Of a DNA stretch of 64,000 nucleotides, positions 1-11,496 are shown in pieces. Origin of the DNA: Corella eumyota (taxonomy: Eukaryota; Chordata; Ascidiacea; Phlebobranchia; Corellidae). Location: positions 1,860,001-1,924,000 of the forward strand of contig OY720103.1 of assembly GCA_963082875.1 (NCBI GenBank), read 5' to 3'. The notes under the pieces were generated by a model, which had not been told where the DNA came from, did not search any database, and saw only the letters and a list, made by a program, of their open reading frames with translations. How positions within the stretch are numbered: position 1 is the stretch's first letter; each line of letters opens with the position of its first letter. The position numbers and the translations under genes are program-made.

Positions 1-110
1 TGCTCTTTATCAACATTATGGTCCTGGAATTACTCCTGCTTCTCCAAGGGTAAAGTTAGTGTTAGATGAGGACACAAATCAATTGCGACAAATTACCCAG
101 TTGGATTAGG
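1..110 (+). CDS. 3' terminal exon of an unrecognised gene (partial)
   Basis: An open frame enters the window at base 2 and ends with TAG at 108-110. It encodes about 35 residues beginning ALYQHYGPGITPASP and ending ITQLD. The sequence after the stop is AT-rich and looks like a 3' UTR. The rest of the gene lies outside the window and I cannot assign the tail to a family. It is on the same strand as CDKAL1, about 560 bp upstream of it. Confidence 0.5.
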
Positions 111-674
111 GTTTGAAATGAAATGTGCCAAAGTTTTATATATGTTGATTTAAAGTTATTATTTTATTCTTTACTGTTTATAGTTCACAATTTTATATAT
201 ATAAGCATTATTATCTTCCATACATTTTTATATTAACATAATTTGTAAAATACTTTATTACAAAGAACTATTATATCTTTATTTGTTGTAATATTTTTCA
301 GTGATTCTATTTTTTTTCAAATTTAACACTGTGTTTTTTATATAATATTTTATTTAAAGCTTTTAAAATTGTAAAGCACCAAATGTAAACTTTGTTTAGC
401 AACTTGAACTGATAGAAATATATATTAAAAGGTGTTATTTATTTGTAGTACTATTGTTACACATAAGGGTTATTTTTTACAGTTTATAATTACAACCTAA
501 GTGCTAAATTTCATATTGATTTGTTACTGTAACTAACAGAATTTTTAATTGGAAAATAATTATTTTTTTAACCACTACTATTAGATAATTAGTGCCTTTT
601 TTATGTCACCATTACTACGTTTAAATGTTTTATATTTTTAGACTTTTAATTAAATAATTTTTGTATTTACAATC
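111..674. other. AT-rich intergenic stretch: 3' UTR of the upstream gene and 5' flank of CDKAL1
   Basis: I see no open frame or repeat here beyond poly-T/A tracts. It should contain the 3' UTR of the preceding gene and the promoter or 5' UTR of CDKAL1. No clear TATA or CCAAT arrangement is visible. Confidence 0.5.
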
Positions 675-3600
675 ATGCCATCTGTTTGTGATGAAGTGTT
701 GGATGACATCGAAGATATTGGGAAAAATAATGAAGTTAATTCCCGACCAACTAAAAGTCTGGTTGTACCACGACCTAGAATCAAAACTCTGAAAATGAAA
801 GAAGATATCAAAGATTGTAGGCATGACAGGTACATAAATTGTAATTTGAAAACATACCTATTTCATATGCTTAGTAGATTTAGTAAAGTTACAGATACTT
901 CAAAATTTTTAATGCTTGCTTAATAATTTAACTTTTTGTCTTTTCTAGTTTTATACCCGGCACCCAAACTATCTATATTAAAACTTGGGGTTGTACTCAC
1001 AATTCATCAGACTCAGAATACATGGCTGGTCAGCTTGCTGCTTATGGTTACAAAATCACTGGTACAAACTTTTTTTTTACGAACAAAAATGTGTATTTAA
1101 AGTAAATTAATTGGTTTTATATTTTAGATCAAATGGAAAATGCCGATCTGTTTTTGTTGAACAGCTGTACTGTGAAAAATCCTGCTGAAGATCATTTTAG
1201 AAATATGATTGAGTAAATAAAAATCATTTATCTTGAATAAAACTAATAAAAAAATATATATTACAAAATAATTTTTTATTTTTCAACTCAATTTTTTTCC
1301 AGAAAAGGTCAGCAGATGGGTAAGCCTGTAGTTGTGGCTGGGTGTGTATCTCAGGGTGCCCCTAGGATGGAGTACATTAAGGGACTTTCCCTGATCGGGG
1401 TTCAACAAATTGATCATGTAGTAGAGGTTGTTGAAGAAACTTTAAAAGGTAAAAAAACTTTGAGTTTTATATTTTTGTTTATCCTTAATGTAAAAAGGTT
1501 GACTTCATAACCTTACCCAAGAAAATCTTGTTAAATATTTATATTTTAACTAAGGTAACACAGTTCGTTTGTTGGGCCAGAAAAAAATTAATGGAAGAAA
1601 AAGTGGAGGAGCTAATCTTTCCCTTCCTAAGATAAGAAGAAACCCACTTATTGAGATTATTAGCATTAACACTGGGTAAGTAAATTATTGGTTATTTCAA
1701 GTTTTACTTAACCTTGTTCTTTAATGTAGTGTTTTTGTTTGATAAATAAACTTTTAAATATTTTACGTTTTAACTAACATTGTTTTGTATTATCATAATG
1801 TTATTGTTTTCAAATCTTTGTAAAATTTTTAATTGCCCTTTTTTTAACAAATAAATTTATTGCTTTAGTTGCCTTAACTCTTGTACTTATTGCAAAACTA
1901 AACATGCCAGGGGGGACTTGGGTAGTTATCCAATTGAAGAAATCGTAAACCGAGCTAAACAATCATTTAAAGGTAATTAAAAAATCCAAAGCCTTCATAG
2001 TGGTGGCAAATTTTATTACCAAACAATAAAGTTAAAGTTCAACCATTTTTAAATATTTTTAGAGGGGGTGGTTGAAATATGGTTGACCAGCGAGGATACT
2101 GGTGCATATGGTCGAGATATTGGTACTTCATTGCCAGAGTTGCTATGGAAACTGGTTGAAGTGATACCGGATAATTGTATGTTAAGAATTGGAATGACCA
2201 ACCCACCCTACATACTTGAGCATTTGGAGGTAAATTTTTTTATCAAGTAAAGGTTATATAGAAAAACTATTTTATATGTTTACCATTTTTTATCACTAAT
2301 GTTAACTACCATTAAATGGTAAACAAATTGCAAAAAAACAACAACAAAATATGTAATTAATAATTTGTAGTTATGTCACTAATTACTCAATTTGTTAACT
2401 AACCATGTTATTGCTTGGCAAATACATATATAATGCAGTTTATTTTATATATTATTCACATGAAAGAAAATATATTATTTATACAGTGTAGTTTGTAGGC
2501 AGGTATTAAATTTCTAAGATGTTACATAATTCACGTTTTATTGTTTGTTGCTTGTTTTTTTATCATGATAGTTCATTTCCTGTCAGCAATGCTTGTGTTT
2601 TTATTATCAATATATTTTCATTAAGAACAGAGAGGTAATGAGATTGTGTTTTACTAGAGGCTAGAGAAAAAGAAATATTATTGCTTTATTGATTATTTAA
2701 AGTCCATGAATAATTTAACTAAGCCTGTTGCTTTACTATTATTGTCCAGTTGAGTTACCATGTATTAGAAGTATTTACTTTACTAGATTATTTTTAAAGT
2801 TTCTCTGTATATATATATATATTTTGTGATTGTGTTGGTGTTTTATATTTGTATACAATGCCTAAGATTGTAAGAAAGGAGTACCGCATTATATTTCCAA
2901 TCAGTATAGAAGAATATAAAGTTGGTCACATTTGGTCAATCTGTCAATCACATAAGGATGAAACAGGAGGGGGTGAGGGTATAGAATTACTTGAAAATCG
3001 ACCATTTACAGATAAGGATGGCAACCCAGGTGTTTACAGGAAAAAAATGTTGTATTTATTATCAAAAGCACCAAGGATGTTACAAGTAGCTGTGCCAACT
3101 GGCATGGCTGATATTTTACAAGAATCTTGGTATCAGAATTCTCCACCTTATAACAAATCTATTTTTACCAACCCTGGGTGGATGAAAAATAATTTTAGCT
3201 ACATGGCAGAAACTTTGTTATCTAAAGACTTTGGCACTATTGAAAATATCCATAATCTACCTGAGAAGGAATGGAACGAAACAAAAGTTGTTTACCTAGA
3301 TATAGCAAATGACGACGATTTACCTGCTTCTAAGTATTCAAAGAAAAATGATCCAAAGTTAGTGACTTTTAAAAACTGCAACAGAGGTCCGCTATCAACT
3401 GATTGGATTGAAAAATTAAAGGCTGAAAGTAAAAGATGTATTGCCAATGGTGAGCCAGAACCAAAATATATGTGTGCCTATAAACTCGTAACTGTGAATT
3501 TAAACTTTTGGGGTATGCAGAACTATATAGTTAATCGAATACACAGAGAAGCACACCATACTTATTTGAACTACCATCGTAGAGAATTTTGCTGGCTCGA

Positions 3601-6600
3601 CAACTGGATAACAATGTCCTTGGATGATATCAAGAAACATGAAGAACAGGCTGCAATGGAATTGAAGGCTATGATTAACACTGGCCAAAAACAAAGTTGC
3701 ATTCAACTGGACTACGATAGTTAGAGTGATGTAAATCTTCCTATTATTTAACCAGAAATATATTTAATTTTGTTAGTTTATATCAAATCTATGCAATTAA
3801 AACGGTAACTACACTCAATTGCTTATTTATGTTTAAATGTATCGGGATCACTTTTAAAATCATACAAAAATATTCGTAACTGGATTTTATTTATTTTTTA
3901 TTTAAGTTTGTTGCCTTTTAGTTAACAATTATCATTATTTCCACATAATAGCCTCATTCTCTGTGTATTGTAGTTAATTTCAAGCCTTTATGAATTGCAG
4001 GAATTTTGATTAGTAATAACATAACAGCTGGAACATGCCTAAAATATTGAGAAAAGAGTATCGGGTTATTTTTCCAATATCTGTTGATGAATATGAGTTA
4101 GCACATCATTGGTGTTTAACAAAGCAGGATATTGAGGAAAGTGGGAATGGAGAAGGAGTGAAAGTTGTTGAAAATTGTCCTTACAAGTTAGTGGATGGCC
4201 AGACTGGACATTACAAAAAAAAAGTTTATAATTTTCTATCACGATTTCCCAAATACTTCCAGTCTATGTTCTCAAGAGGTACTGCAGATATTTGTGAAGA
4301 ATCATGGTATGCACATGCTTACAATAAAACTGTTTTATCCAACCCAGGTTGGCTTAAAGATAGCTTTAAATATGAAGTTGAAACAATGCTTATTAAAGAC
4401 TTTGGTACCTCAGAAAATGTACATAACATACCTGATGAAGAATGGGCTGAAACTGAAATTGTGTATTTAGACATTGCTAATGATCAAGTGCCAGTTTCTT
4501 CCAAAATTGGTGACTTTTAAAAATTGCAACAGGGGTCCATTATCGGCTAATTGGATTGAAAAATTAAAGGCTGAAAGTAAAAGATGTATTGCCAATGGTG
4601 AGCCAGAACCAGCATATATGTGTGCCTATAAACTTGTAACTGTTGAGGTTGCTTGGAGAGGATTACAAGGCTATATTGCAAGTAAAGTTCATGCAGAAGC
4701 CCACCATGTTTATTTGCTTTACCATCGGAAAGAATTCTGTTGGCTTGATAGTTGGATTAATTTAACAATATCTGAGATTCGTGAATATGAGCAAACTGTC
4801 CAGAAAGATCTTAAAATTATAATGGTTGCATAACTTTAGGGTTGCAGTCTATTGCTTTTTTAGAACTTGTTGTTTTTGCTTTATCTCTTTTAACAAAATA
4901 AAATAATTTGCAGTATACTTTATATGCAATTGAAGTAGTATTCAAGGATATGCAATGGTTTTTTATAATCGACCACTCAAAATATTTACTTTACACCATT
5001 TTAATTATGTTATTTATTTATAGAATTGTTTTATTTACATCCTGTACTAAAATGTCGTTTGTTATTGTTTTGTTCACATTAATTATTTTATTGCTGTAAT
5101 ATATCAGTATTGCAAATTTATTTGTTTGTAATTATTTTATTTTTGGTAACATAATCCTAGGTAATAAAATATATTTTAGTATTAAAAAAATTTTGTTTGT
5201 ATTTATACACAAATGTATGATATTTATAAAAAGAATTCAAGTGAATCTTAAACTTTAAACTATAAGAAGACTCTTGGCAACTTCCTTTTTTTATAACAAA
5301 GTCACCCTCTAACTTTAAAACATTTTGTTATACTTAAACAATTTTTTCATATTTCAGGAGATTGCCAAAGTGCTGAACCATCCACGGGTTTACGCTTTCT
5401 TACATGTACCTGTTCAAGCCGGTTCTGACCGGACTTTGTATGAGATGAGAAGGGAATACACAGTTGCTGATTTTAGTCATGTGGTCGATTTTTTAAGAAG
5501 TAAAGTTCCTGGGATTTCCATAGCAACTGATATTATTTGTGGCTTTCCAACAGAACAAGATGAAGTATTTATTTTGCACAAACTAATTGTGCTGATTTTT
5601 GGTTTTTTTACATTGTTTTAGTAGCTTGATCTTAATTTCGGAGTTGATTTTTAGGATTTTGAAGAAACATTGCAATTATGTGACAAGTATCGTTTTCCAA
5701 GTTTGTTTATAAACCAGTTTTTTCCAAGACCTGGAACACCAGCTGCACGGATGCCACAAATTGATCGTCAAAAGGTAAATACATTTTTTTTTTTTTTTGT
5801 ATATATCTTTATCCTCGATGTGGGAAAGTCGAATGCGCGACTTAAACATAGAGTAACATCAGTTACTCCGACCCAGTCTCGAGTTGCCTGTGGCAGTTTG
5901 GGATATTATAGATTATAATTGCCCGATAATTATACTGCTGATTAAGTGATGGCTCAGCAGGAGCTCATATCGTTTAAAGCACCTTACTCAAGGGCGCTAC
6001 AGCATGAGAACAGTGGGGATTGAACCCACGACCTCATGTGTGGTGTAGCAAGTGTTCTTACCACTACACCACGCTGCCGGTCCATTGTTTTTAATATAAT
6101 CTCAAAAAGTTGAAAATTTTGTATTTATATACCAATTTTTGCCTTGTGATAGATCAAAAGTCGAACAAAGAAACTATCCGAGTTATTTCGGTCTTATGAG
6201 CCGTATGGTCATCAGCTAGGTAAAGTCCAAGACGTTTTGGTCACTGAGATTGCGCATGATAAGAAACATTATGTTGCACACAATAAGTTTTATGAACAAG
6301 TTTTGGTTGAAATGGATGAAAGGTCAATGGGAAAAATGTTCAAAGTTCGGATTATTGAAACAGGTGAAAAATTGTAAAAGTTAATAAATTTTGTATTACA
6401 ATAAATGCTTAACGCAACTAATATTTTTTTGTTTTTCTGTTTTTCTGTTTATTTTGTACAGGAAAACATTATTTAAAAGGTGAACGGATAGAAAATGAAT
6501 CGTTTTTACCAATAACTAGCCAACCAAAATCTTTAGGTGAAGTATCGGGATTAAAAAACAAGGTAAGCCATTGACACCAAAAAATTTAATCTGTATTGTT

Positions 6601-6745
6601 ATGTTAGTAATAAACATAACCTTCTTTTTATATTTTCTAGCAAGCCATCGATTACACAAATTATATTTCAAAATATAAGGATTTGATCTTTGCAATTCTT
6701 CTTGCCCTATTACTCTCGTTTTTATCTAAGCTTTTTGTCACATAA
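675..6745 (+). CDS. CDKAL1: CDKAL1, threonylcarbamoyladenosine tRNA methylthiotransferase, 12 exons
   Basis: Exons with GT-AG borders: 675-829, 949-1061, 1128-1212, 1303-1448, 1555-1675, 1869-1972, 2063-2229, 5358-5564, 5655-5774, 6153-6363, 6462-6562, 6641-6745. They sum to 545 codons (544 aa), slightly shorter than human CDKAL1. The N-terminal MTTase domain shows its cluster cysteines in [21 protein letters not shown] and AGCVSQG. The radical-SAM domain has CLNSCTYC (CxxxCxxC). [22 protein letters not shown] and a TRAM-like region (exon 10) follow. The last exon encodes a hydrophobic tail anchor ([14 protein letters not shown]), fitting the ER-anchored enzyme that adds 2-methylthio to t6A37 of tRNA-Lys(UUU). 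The start [15 protein letters not shown] matches the vertebrate N-terminus. Intron 7 (2230-5357) holds two PITP genes, intron 9 a SINE. The last two exons are duplicated twice downstream. Confidence 0.95.
2858..3724 (+). CDS. Class I phosphatidylinositol transfer protein, intronless, nested in CDKAL1 intron 7
   Basis: One uninterrupted frame of 288 aa, starting at the ATG of [16 protein letters not shown]. Family landmarks in order: [142 protein letters not shown] (shortened here to its key parts: [22 protein letters not shown]). These match PITP alpha/beta, which move phosphatidylinositol and phosphatidylcholine between membranes. Length is close to the usual 270 aa; about ten extra residues ([15 protein letters not shown] region) precede YMCAYK. 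PITP genes normally have many introns, so an intact intronless copy inside another gene's intron, on the same strand, suggests a retrocopy. The start is the ATG at 2858; an upstream in-frame TTG at 2849 is not used. Confidence 0.9.
   Translation: MPKIVRKEYRIIFPISIEEYKVGHIWSICQSHKDETGGGEGIELLENRPFTDKDGNPGVYRKKMLYLLSKAPRMLQVAVPTGMADILQESWYQNSPPYNKSIFTNPGWMKNNFSYMAETLLSKDFGTIENIHNLPEKEWNETKVVYLDIANDDDLPASKYSKKNDPKLVTFKNCNRGPLSTDWIEKLKAESKRCIANGEPEPKYMCAYKLVTVNLNFWGMQNYIVNRIHREAHHTYLNYHRREFCWLDNWITMSLDDIKKHEEQAAMELKAMINTGQKQSCIQLDYDS
4035..4833 (+). pseudogene. Second class I PITP copy in tandem, frameshifted
   Basis: It starts [16 protein letters not shown] at 4035 and is homologous throughout to the copy 310 bp upstream. 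The first frame runs to a TAA at 4518-4520. The homology continues in another frame (…[20 protein letters not shown]… to stop 4831-4833). Against copy 1, the interval near 4474-4512 is about 23 nt shorter, which shifts the frame and removes the segment equivalent to SKYSKKNDP. So this is either a recent pseudogene, a truncated 161-aa N-terminal protein, or a sequencing/assembly error. The 3' half is far more similar to copy 1 than the 5' half (a 62-nt identical run, 4550-4611), which points to gene conversion. A possible trans-splice acceptor (ataacag) lies just before the start, unproven. Confidence 0.75.
5786..6082 (-). repeat. tRNA-derived SINE in CDKAL1 intron 9
   Basis: Read on the minus strand it begins with a tRNA-like head (CCGGCAGCGTGGTGTAGTGG, then a box-B-like GGTTCAATCCC near 6030) and ends with a poly-A tail, seen as poly-T at 5786-5800. 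A related copy lies at 40148-40406 and a shorter one at 38794-38996. The tail part contains the shared block CAGTTACTCCGACCCAGTC. Three copies in one window, all in introns and all minus, mark it as a dispersed SINE family of this genome. Confidence 0.85.
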
Positions 6746-6849
6746 ATTCTTTTTATTTGGTTTTATTTTTTACATTTTACCCTTGGGTTGTTAACGGTGG
6801 CGATGGATGCTTTTTTAAGTAATCATTTATTTACATAAAATTGACAAAC

Positions 6850-6855
6850 AATAAA
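6850..6855 (+). terminator. Likely CDKAL1 polyadenylation signal
   Basis: AATAAA about 105 bp after the CDKAL1 stop. The convergent DNRR gene A ends at 7022, so the two 3' UTRs nearly abut or overlap. Confidence 0.4.
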
Positions 6856-7021
6856 TACACAGTATTTTGTTACCATTAAGATTAACGGTGTATCACAGTA
6901 GTAAAAGGTAAAGCTCTTTATATATATACAAAAGAACAATGAGAAATAACACTGTTTAAAAGAACAAAAGAAAGTACATAAAGAAGCCAATACAATATCA
7001 AACCTTGTTGGCATTTTTCAT

Positions 7022-7934
7022 TCAGAGATGAAGATTTCGAAACCGTTTCTTGAGTAAAATTGAATCACTATCATGGGTATACTTTGTTGGAATAAGGTTT
7101 CCTTTATAGCCTTTGCGACACACTTTAATGTAACCATTTTCGTTAAACTTAATTTCATTTGGCACTTTCTCGACTATCACTGTGTCAACAAGGCCCTCGT
7201 ACTCTAATGCTCTTAGTATGTACAGATGTGCAGGATCATTGCAGTAATACCTTTGTGGTAACGTTGTACTTATGATTACCTTTGGGTATCCACATATTTC
7301 CACAAGGTACTCCAATGTGTATTCACCAGACGTAATTTTTTCAAACCAAAGATTTGCTGCCAAATGTAAATTTTCTGGAAAATCCTTCGTTGTAAACATA
7401 ATTTTACTTGGCTTCATTTTTCTTATATCTGGCATAGCAGATCCTGGAGTTGTTTTTGCTCTAATAAAAAAAAGTTATACAAAATGTCCACATTACAACA
7501 ATTTAGTTTAAAACAACAATGTTAAAATTGTCTCTAAAAAAAAACTACCTCTGAACTTGTTGTGCAGCTTTCTGAATAGGCTTCTTGACAGCTTTATCCT
7601 TTGTATGTGGATAAGTTGTGCCTTGGCGAACAAAGATACTCTGGCCTTGGTTTTTTGTTTTAAATTTTCTTGCATCTTGATATGGATTGAATGTTGTTAA
7701 ATTAACATTAACCTTATCAAGTTTTCCTCTGCATTGCAAGACACGAAATACATAGAGACGCCGGTTATCTTTGGAAAAGTACTTTCCATTCTGTTCGAAT
7801 ATCGAAATCGGCGGGAAATCGCTAGCTTTCATCTGATTATTTTCTATTCTAGTAATAGTTGCATTAATATTTTCACCATTCACAAATGTAGAACATATCG
7901 AATCTTGCATAAATCTTATATCGAAAGGCTCCAT
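7022..7934 (-). CDS. DNRR-motif two-domain protein, copy A (two exons)
   Basis: Minus-strand exons 7934-7549 and 7460-7022, joined AG|A with consensus GT/AG, give 274 aa. The frame is open upstream to GNLR, so an extra 5' exon is possible; the first ATG is MEPFDIRFMQDSI. Domain 1 (about residues 1-95) has KASDFPPISIF, NGKYFSKDNRRLYVFRVL and KLDKVNVNL. Domain 2 (about 150-240) repeats the layout: FTTKDF, a helix, GYPKVII, YYCNDPAHLYILRALEYEG, VDTVIVEKV. The layout (fP.I.Vf..nGkyfs.DNRRLyvfR) resembles ParB N-terminal/sulfiredoxin-like domains, where the polar motif binds nucleotide or phosphate. That is my inference; the cellular role is unknown. In domain 2 the DNRR residues are lost. Convergent with CDKAL1; one of four copies here. 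Confidence 0.75.
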
Positions 7935-7959
7935 TCTTAAATTGCCCAAAAGTCCCTCT

Positions 7960-9172
7960 ATTATTTGTCTATTATTCGACTATAGGCTACTGGTTTTATC
8001 CATTGTAGTTTAACCCGGTCTTAACACCTTTGGATTCTAAACAGAAATAAAATTCTACTTTTGCGCTCGGGAAATACCCAAGGAAATGTTTTGTAATATT
8101 TATAAAAGTAAAACGCTTATGTGTTAAAATTTAAGCTAATTTAGACAAATTAATTGAAAAGGTAACTAAATTAGTAAAAAGAATGTAATATAATAATCGG
8201 TATTTAGGTACTGATATTTTAAAAGAAAAAATGTGAGGTAGTATATTTTAAATTTGCTTGCACGTTAATTTTATGATCGATTTCACCATTTTTTATTTGC
8301 AATACAACTTTTGTATGTAAATAATTGCTCGCTGTTCGAACTCGATCACGTGAAATATTCTGCACAAAGATAATTCTAAATAAGAAGTACACTGCTATAC
8401 GTTGACAATACATATTAAAACTAATCCAAACCTGAAATTAAATGTTAATATACGATTATGCTCTATATTGTCTTCTCAATGTTTTGTATAGGCAAGTAAT
8501 ATACTTAATCATACATATATTTGAATTTATTTCCATGAGGTATTTTAAGAGCAGCTTTTAAATTACGTTGTAAGCAATTGGTATTATGATTTTAAATAGA
8601 ATTAATTTAAAGTTAAAGTCCAACCGTGGGTATGCTTTGAATTACTTTGTATTTTTCCTAAAGCCAGGGTCTTAAATTACGTTTTTAGCTCACTGCGGCT
8701 TCGTTCAAATTCGCCTGGCTTTATACAAGTCAAAGAATAGATTTGTTAAGCAATCATTTATTACAATATAATCGTCAATTTTTGAATATACAGTATACTA
8801 TTGCGTTTAAAAAACAAACAAGCTTTATATTTTTAAACAATTATGTTTATAAACAAAAAAAAACAAGCTTAAATAATATTTTATAAAACAGAAGAGCTAA
8901 AAATGTTACGTGCAAATATTTTCAAGCAATTGTTGCACAATTCAAATTTACAAAGTGCTTTTGTTTGTATTGTAATAAATGACGATCAATTTCACCATTT
9001 TCTATTTACACTTGAATTGCAACTTTTAGTGTCAGTTAAAATTTTATTATAAGTAAACAAAGGGAATCGCAAATACTTTTTACTTGAAAAAACATAATGA
9101 AAATCTTAAATTTTAAATTAACTGTTTTACGAGTCGTTTTGAGGCAATGTTAAGATTTTTGAATATGCGTGT
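7960..9172. repeat. Duplicated non-coding spacer, unit I (upstream of copy A, downstream of copy B)
   Basis: From about 7962 to 9205 this stretch is matched almost base for base by about 13274-14507. Landmarks shared by both are TTCGACTATAGGCTACTGG, GCTCACTGCGGCTTCGTTC and CAATTTCACCATTTTCTATT. It contains the 5' flank of DNRR copy A and the 3' flank of copy B. No RNA gene or long frame is evident in it. The high similarity suggests recent duplication. Confidence 0.8.
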
Positions 9173-10188
9173 TTACATTTCAAGATTTTCAAATTGGTGC
9201 ATAAGATAAATTGAGACATGATCGTGAATGAACTCCATCGAAAAAATACCAAACTCTGAATCTTCGTAATAGATTTCATCGTAACCATCTTCGTTAAACT
9301 CATTTTCATTTGCTACCATCTCGACTGTCACCTTATCTACAACCCCCTCGTACTCTAATGCTCGTAGCAGATATAAATATGCTGGGTTATTGCAATAGTA
9401 TCTTTTTTGCAGTGATGTGGTACTTTTAAAAACTTTAGGGTATCCTATATTCGTAAAAAGACATTCTAGTGTAAATTCGCATGAAGAATTAATTTCTTCA
9501 ATCAAACAATTTGCTGCCGAATGCATCTTTTCAGTAACATACTTCTTTGTAAACATGATTTGACTTGGCCTAATTTTTCTTAAAACTGGTCCAACAGCTG
9601 TTGAAGTTGTTTGAGATCTACCAACAAAAACAAATATTAACTAATTTAAATTGCAATACAAGGAAATTTTACAGGTAAAACGTTTTCTACAGGTGAAAAC
9701 GGCGGTATTAAGGTTACATTTATACAAACTTACCTTTGAACGGTAGCTCGCCTATTTCTTTGTCGAGCAGCTTCTTGGACAGCTTCGTCTCTTGTATGGG
9801 GGTGAGTATGGTCTCGACGAACGCGAATACTCTGGCCTTGGTTTTTTGTTGAAAATTTCTTTGCATCCCTTTTTCGATTTGGATTGAATGTTGTTAAATT
9901 AACATCAACCTTGTCCAGTTTTCCTCTGTATTGCAGGACACGAAATATATAGAGACGCCGGTTATCTTTGGAGAAGTATTTTCCATTTTTTAGAAACACC
10001 GAAATCATCGGGAAATCGCTAGCTTTCATTTGATTATTTTCTATTCTAGTTATGGTTGCATTAACATCATTGCCATTCTGAAATATGGGATTTATCGAAT
10101 TTTGCATAAATCCTATATCAAATGGCTCTAAGCCCAGAATGCTAGAATAGTTTCTATAACTTTGTTGGTATGGGTTATAATATGACAT
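9173..10188 (-). CDS. DNRR-motif two-domain protein, copy B (two exons)
   Basis: Exons 10188-9734 and 9617-9173 (minus) with GT-AG borders encode 299 aa. The true ATG gives MSYYNPYQQSYRNYSSILG, a Tyr/Ser/Asn-rich leader absent from the first-ATG models of copies A and C. Domain 1 carries KASDFPMISVF and NGKYFSKDNRRLYIFRVL; a basic linker (NRKRDAKKF, RQRNRRATVQR) follows. Domain 2 shows FTKKYVTEK, GYPKVFK and YYCNNPAYLYLLRALEYEG. The C-terminal part is unusually acidic (NENEFNEDGYDEIYYEDSE) compared with the basic tail of copy A, so the copies have diverged after duplication while keeping splice sites and frames. Function unknown. Confidence 0.75.
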
Positions 10189-10706
10189 TTCTGATATATA
10201 TCAAAGAAAATTCTTGTCTAGAATTGACAGTAAACCTTTCATTCTGTGCACTTGTACATAAGCTGAATATTCTAGAAGCAAAAGTAGAAGGCTACTTTTG
10301 TGCTAGGTATTTAACCTGGCAAAATGTTAAGGTGAATACCCCTGGTGTTTTATTATAGGTATACGCTATTAAAAGTAGGCAAGTATTGAACAACTTTTGT
10401 TATATTTGAAATTCATTTAGGCAAATAGAATACGGAGGTAAATTAAAAAGAAAAAAAGTAATATTAAATAACTTAATGAAAATTATTAGATTGCAATTTG
10501 CTAATATGCCCACTATTATTAATGTAAAGGTTTAAGGAAATAAGATTTTAAGTTTATTAAATTAATTACAATACATCTCGACCTGCTTAAAAAAACTATT
10601 TTGAAACATTTTTTTTTAGTATTATTTTGCATTTAAAATCATATTAAAAGTACACATGCAAAGCAAAGTTAACTAAAAGATGATTTCCATTAACAATAAT
10701 TATATG
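10189..10706. repeat. Duplicated 5' flank of DNRR copy B (matches flank of copy D)
   Basis: Sequence upstream of copy B is nearly the same as that upstream of copy D (16153-16650). Shared landmarks: GAATATTCTAGAAGCAAAAG, GTGCTAGGTATTTAACCTGG, ACACATGCAAAGCAAAG. It should include the promoter of this gene pair. No TATA arrangement stands out. Confidence 0.75.
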
Positions 10707-11339
10707 TGTAAGATCTAATACACTCCTACTATGGCTTAAACAATTATTAAACCCCAAAAGAGTACGCTGTAAAGATAAGCATCGATAAGAAAGCCACACT
10801 TAATTAAAATACACAAAATAGTCGTGTTAAATCAAACTCGCTAACTTATTACCAAAACCTGCTCAAGGATTCAATCTACCAAATGTAATCTGTACAAGAG
10901 GTTTTTTAATTAGAATTGAAACTACAGGAAATGCGAAATAAATGCGACACAAAAATATGACATGAAACACAAACTATAAAGTATATAATCAACAAATTAA
11001 GTATAAAAGCGAAAGTCTAATTGTGTGTTAAACCTTACTTCGGCCTTACTTATTTATGAGTTTTTACGTCCAGCGAACTGACCAAAAAGCTATATTGCCA
11101 GTTATTTAAAGCGAAATGAAATAGGAGAAGGCGCTTACAAACAATAAAGAAAATACAAAGCATTATCGATAAACAGTACAACAAATGCGTCATAAATGAC
11201 GATGGGGAGTGAAAAAACTCCCGCAGCTGGGATCAAGCCGAATGATTCAGCATGAAACGCCGAAGCTCACTAACAGTGACCTCCCGCTAATAAATCATTT
11301 CAAAATTTTAATAAAATCGATAATGGACATAACAATATG
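10707..11339. mobile_element. Insertion present in unit B but absent from unit D, with a tRNA-like segment
   Basis: Comparing the two paralogous units gives an empty site in D (…ataattatatg|aattaaaaaa, about 16650-16665) and a filled site here flanked by ATATG direct repeats (10702-10706 and 11335-11339). Inside, on the minus strand at about 11212-11285, is a tRNA-like piece with an imperfect box B (GGCTTGATCCC) and a G/C-rich hairpin (GCGGGAG…CTCCC), which suggests a SINE or SINE-bearing insertion. A deletion from D is the alternative. No long frame is present. Confidence 0.5.
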
Positions 11340-11496
11340 AATTAAAAAAATAAATACAAATTGCATTTATAACATATTTAATAATTCATAAAATTTTTTC
11401 ACTTCGTTACACCTAAAATTAAGTATAAAATTTTGTATTACAATAAATGCTTTAACGCAACTAATATTTTTTTGTCTTTCTGTTTATTTTGCACAG

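Noticed and set aside
2849-2857. Earlier start for the first PITP gene
   Set aside because: The upstream in-frame codon is TTG, not ATG. The family's N-terminus ([10 protein letters not shown]) begins at 2858.
5670-5918. Open frame running from CDKAL1 exon 9 into [18 protein letters not shown]
   Set aside because: After 5774 it reads through the splice donor into a minus-oriented SINE; the same peptide appears in the SINE at 40148-40406.
11212-11285. Functional tRNA gene
   Set aside because: Box B is imperfect and the ends do not form an acceptor stem; better explained as a SINE-type tRNA relic.
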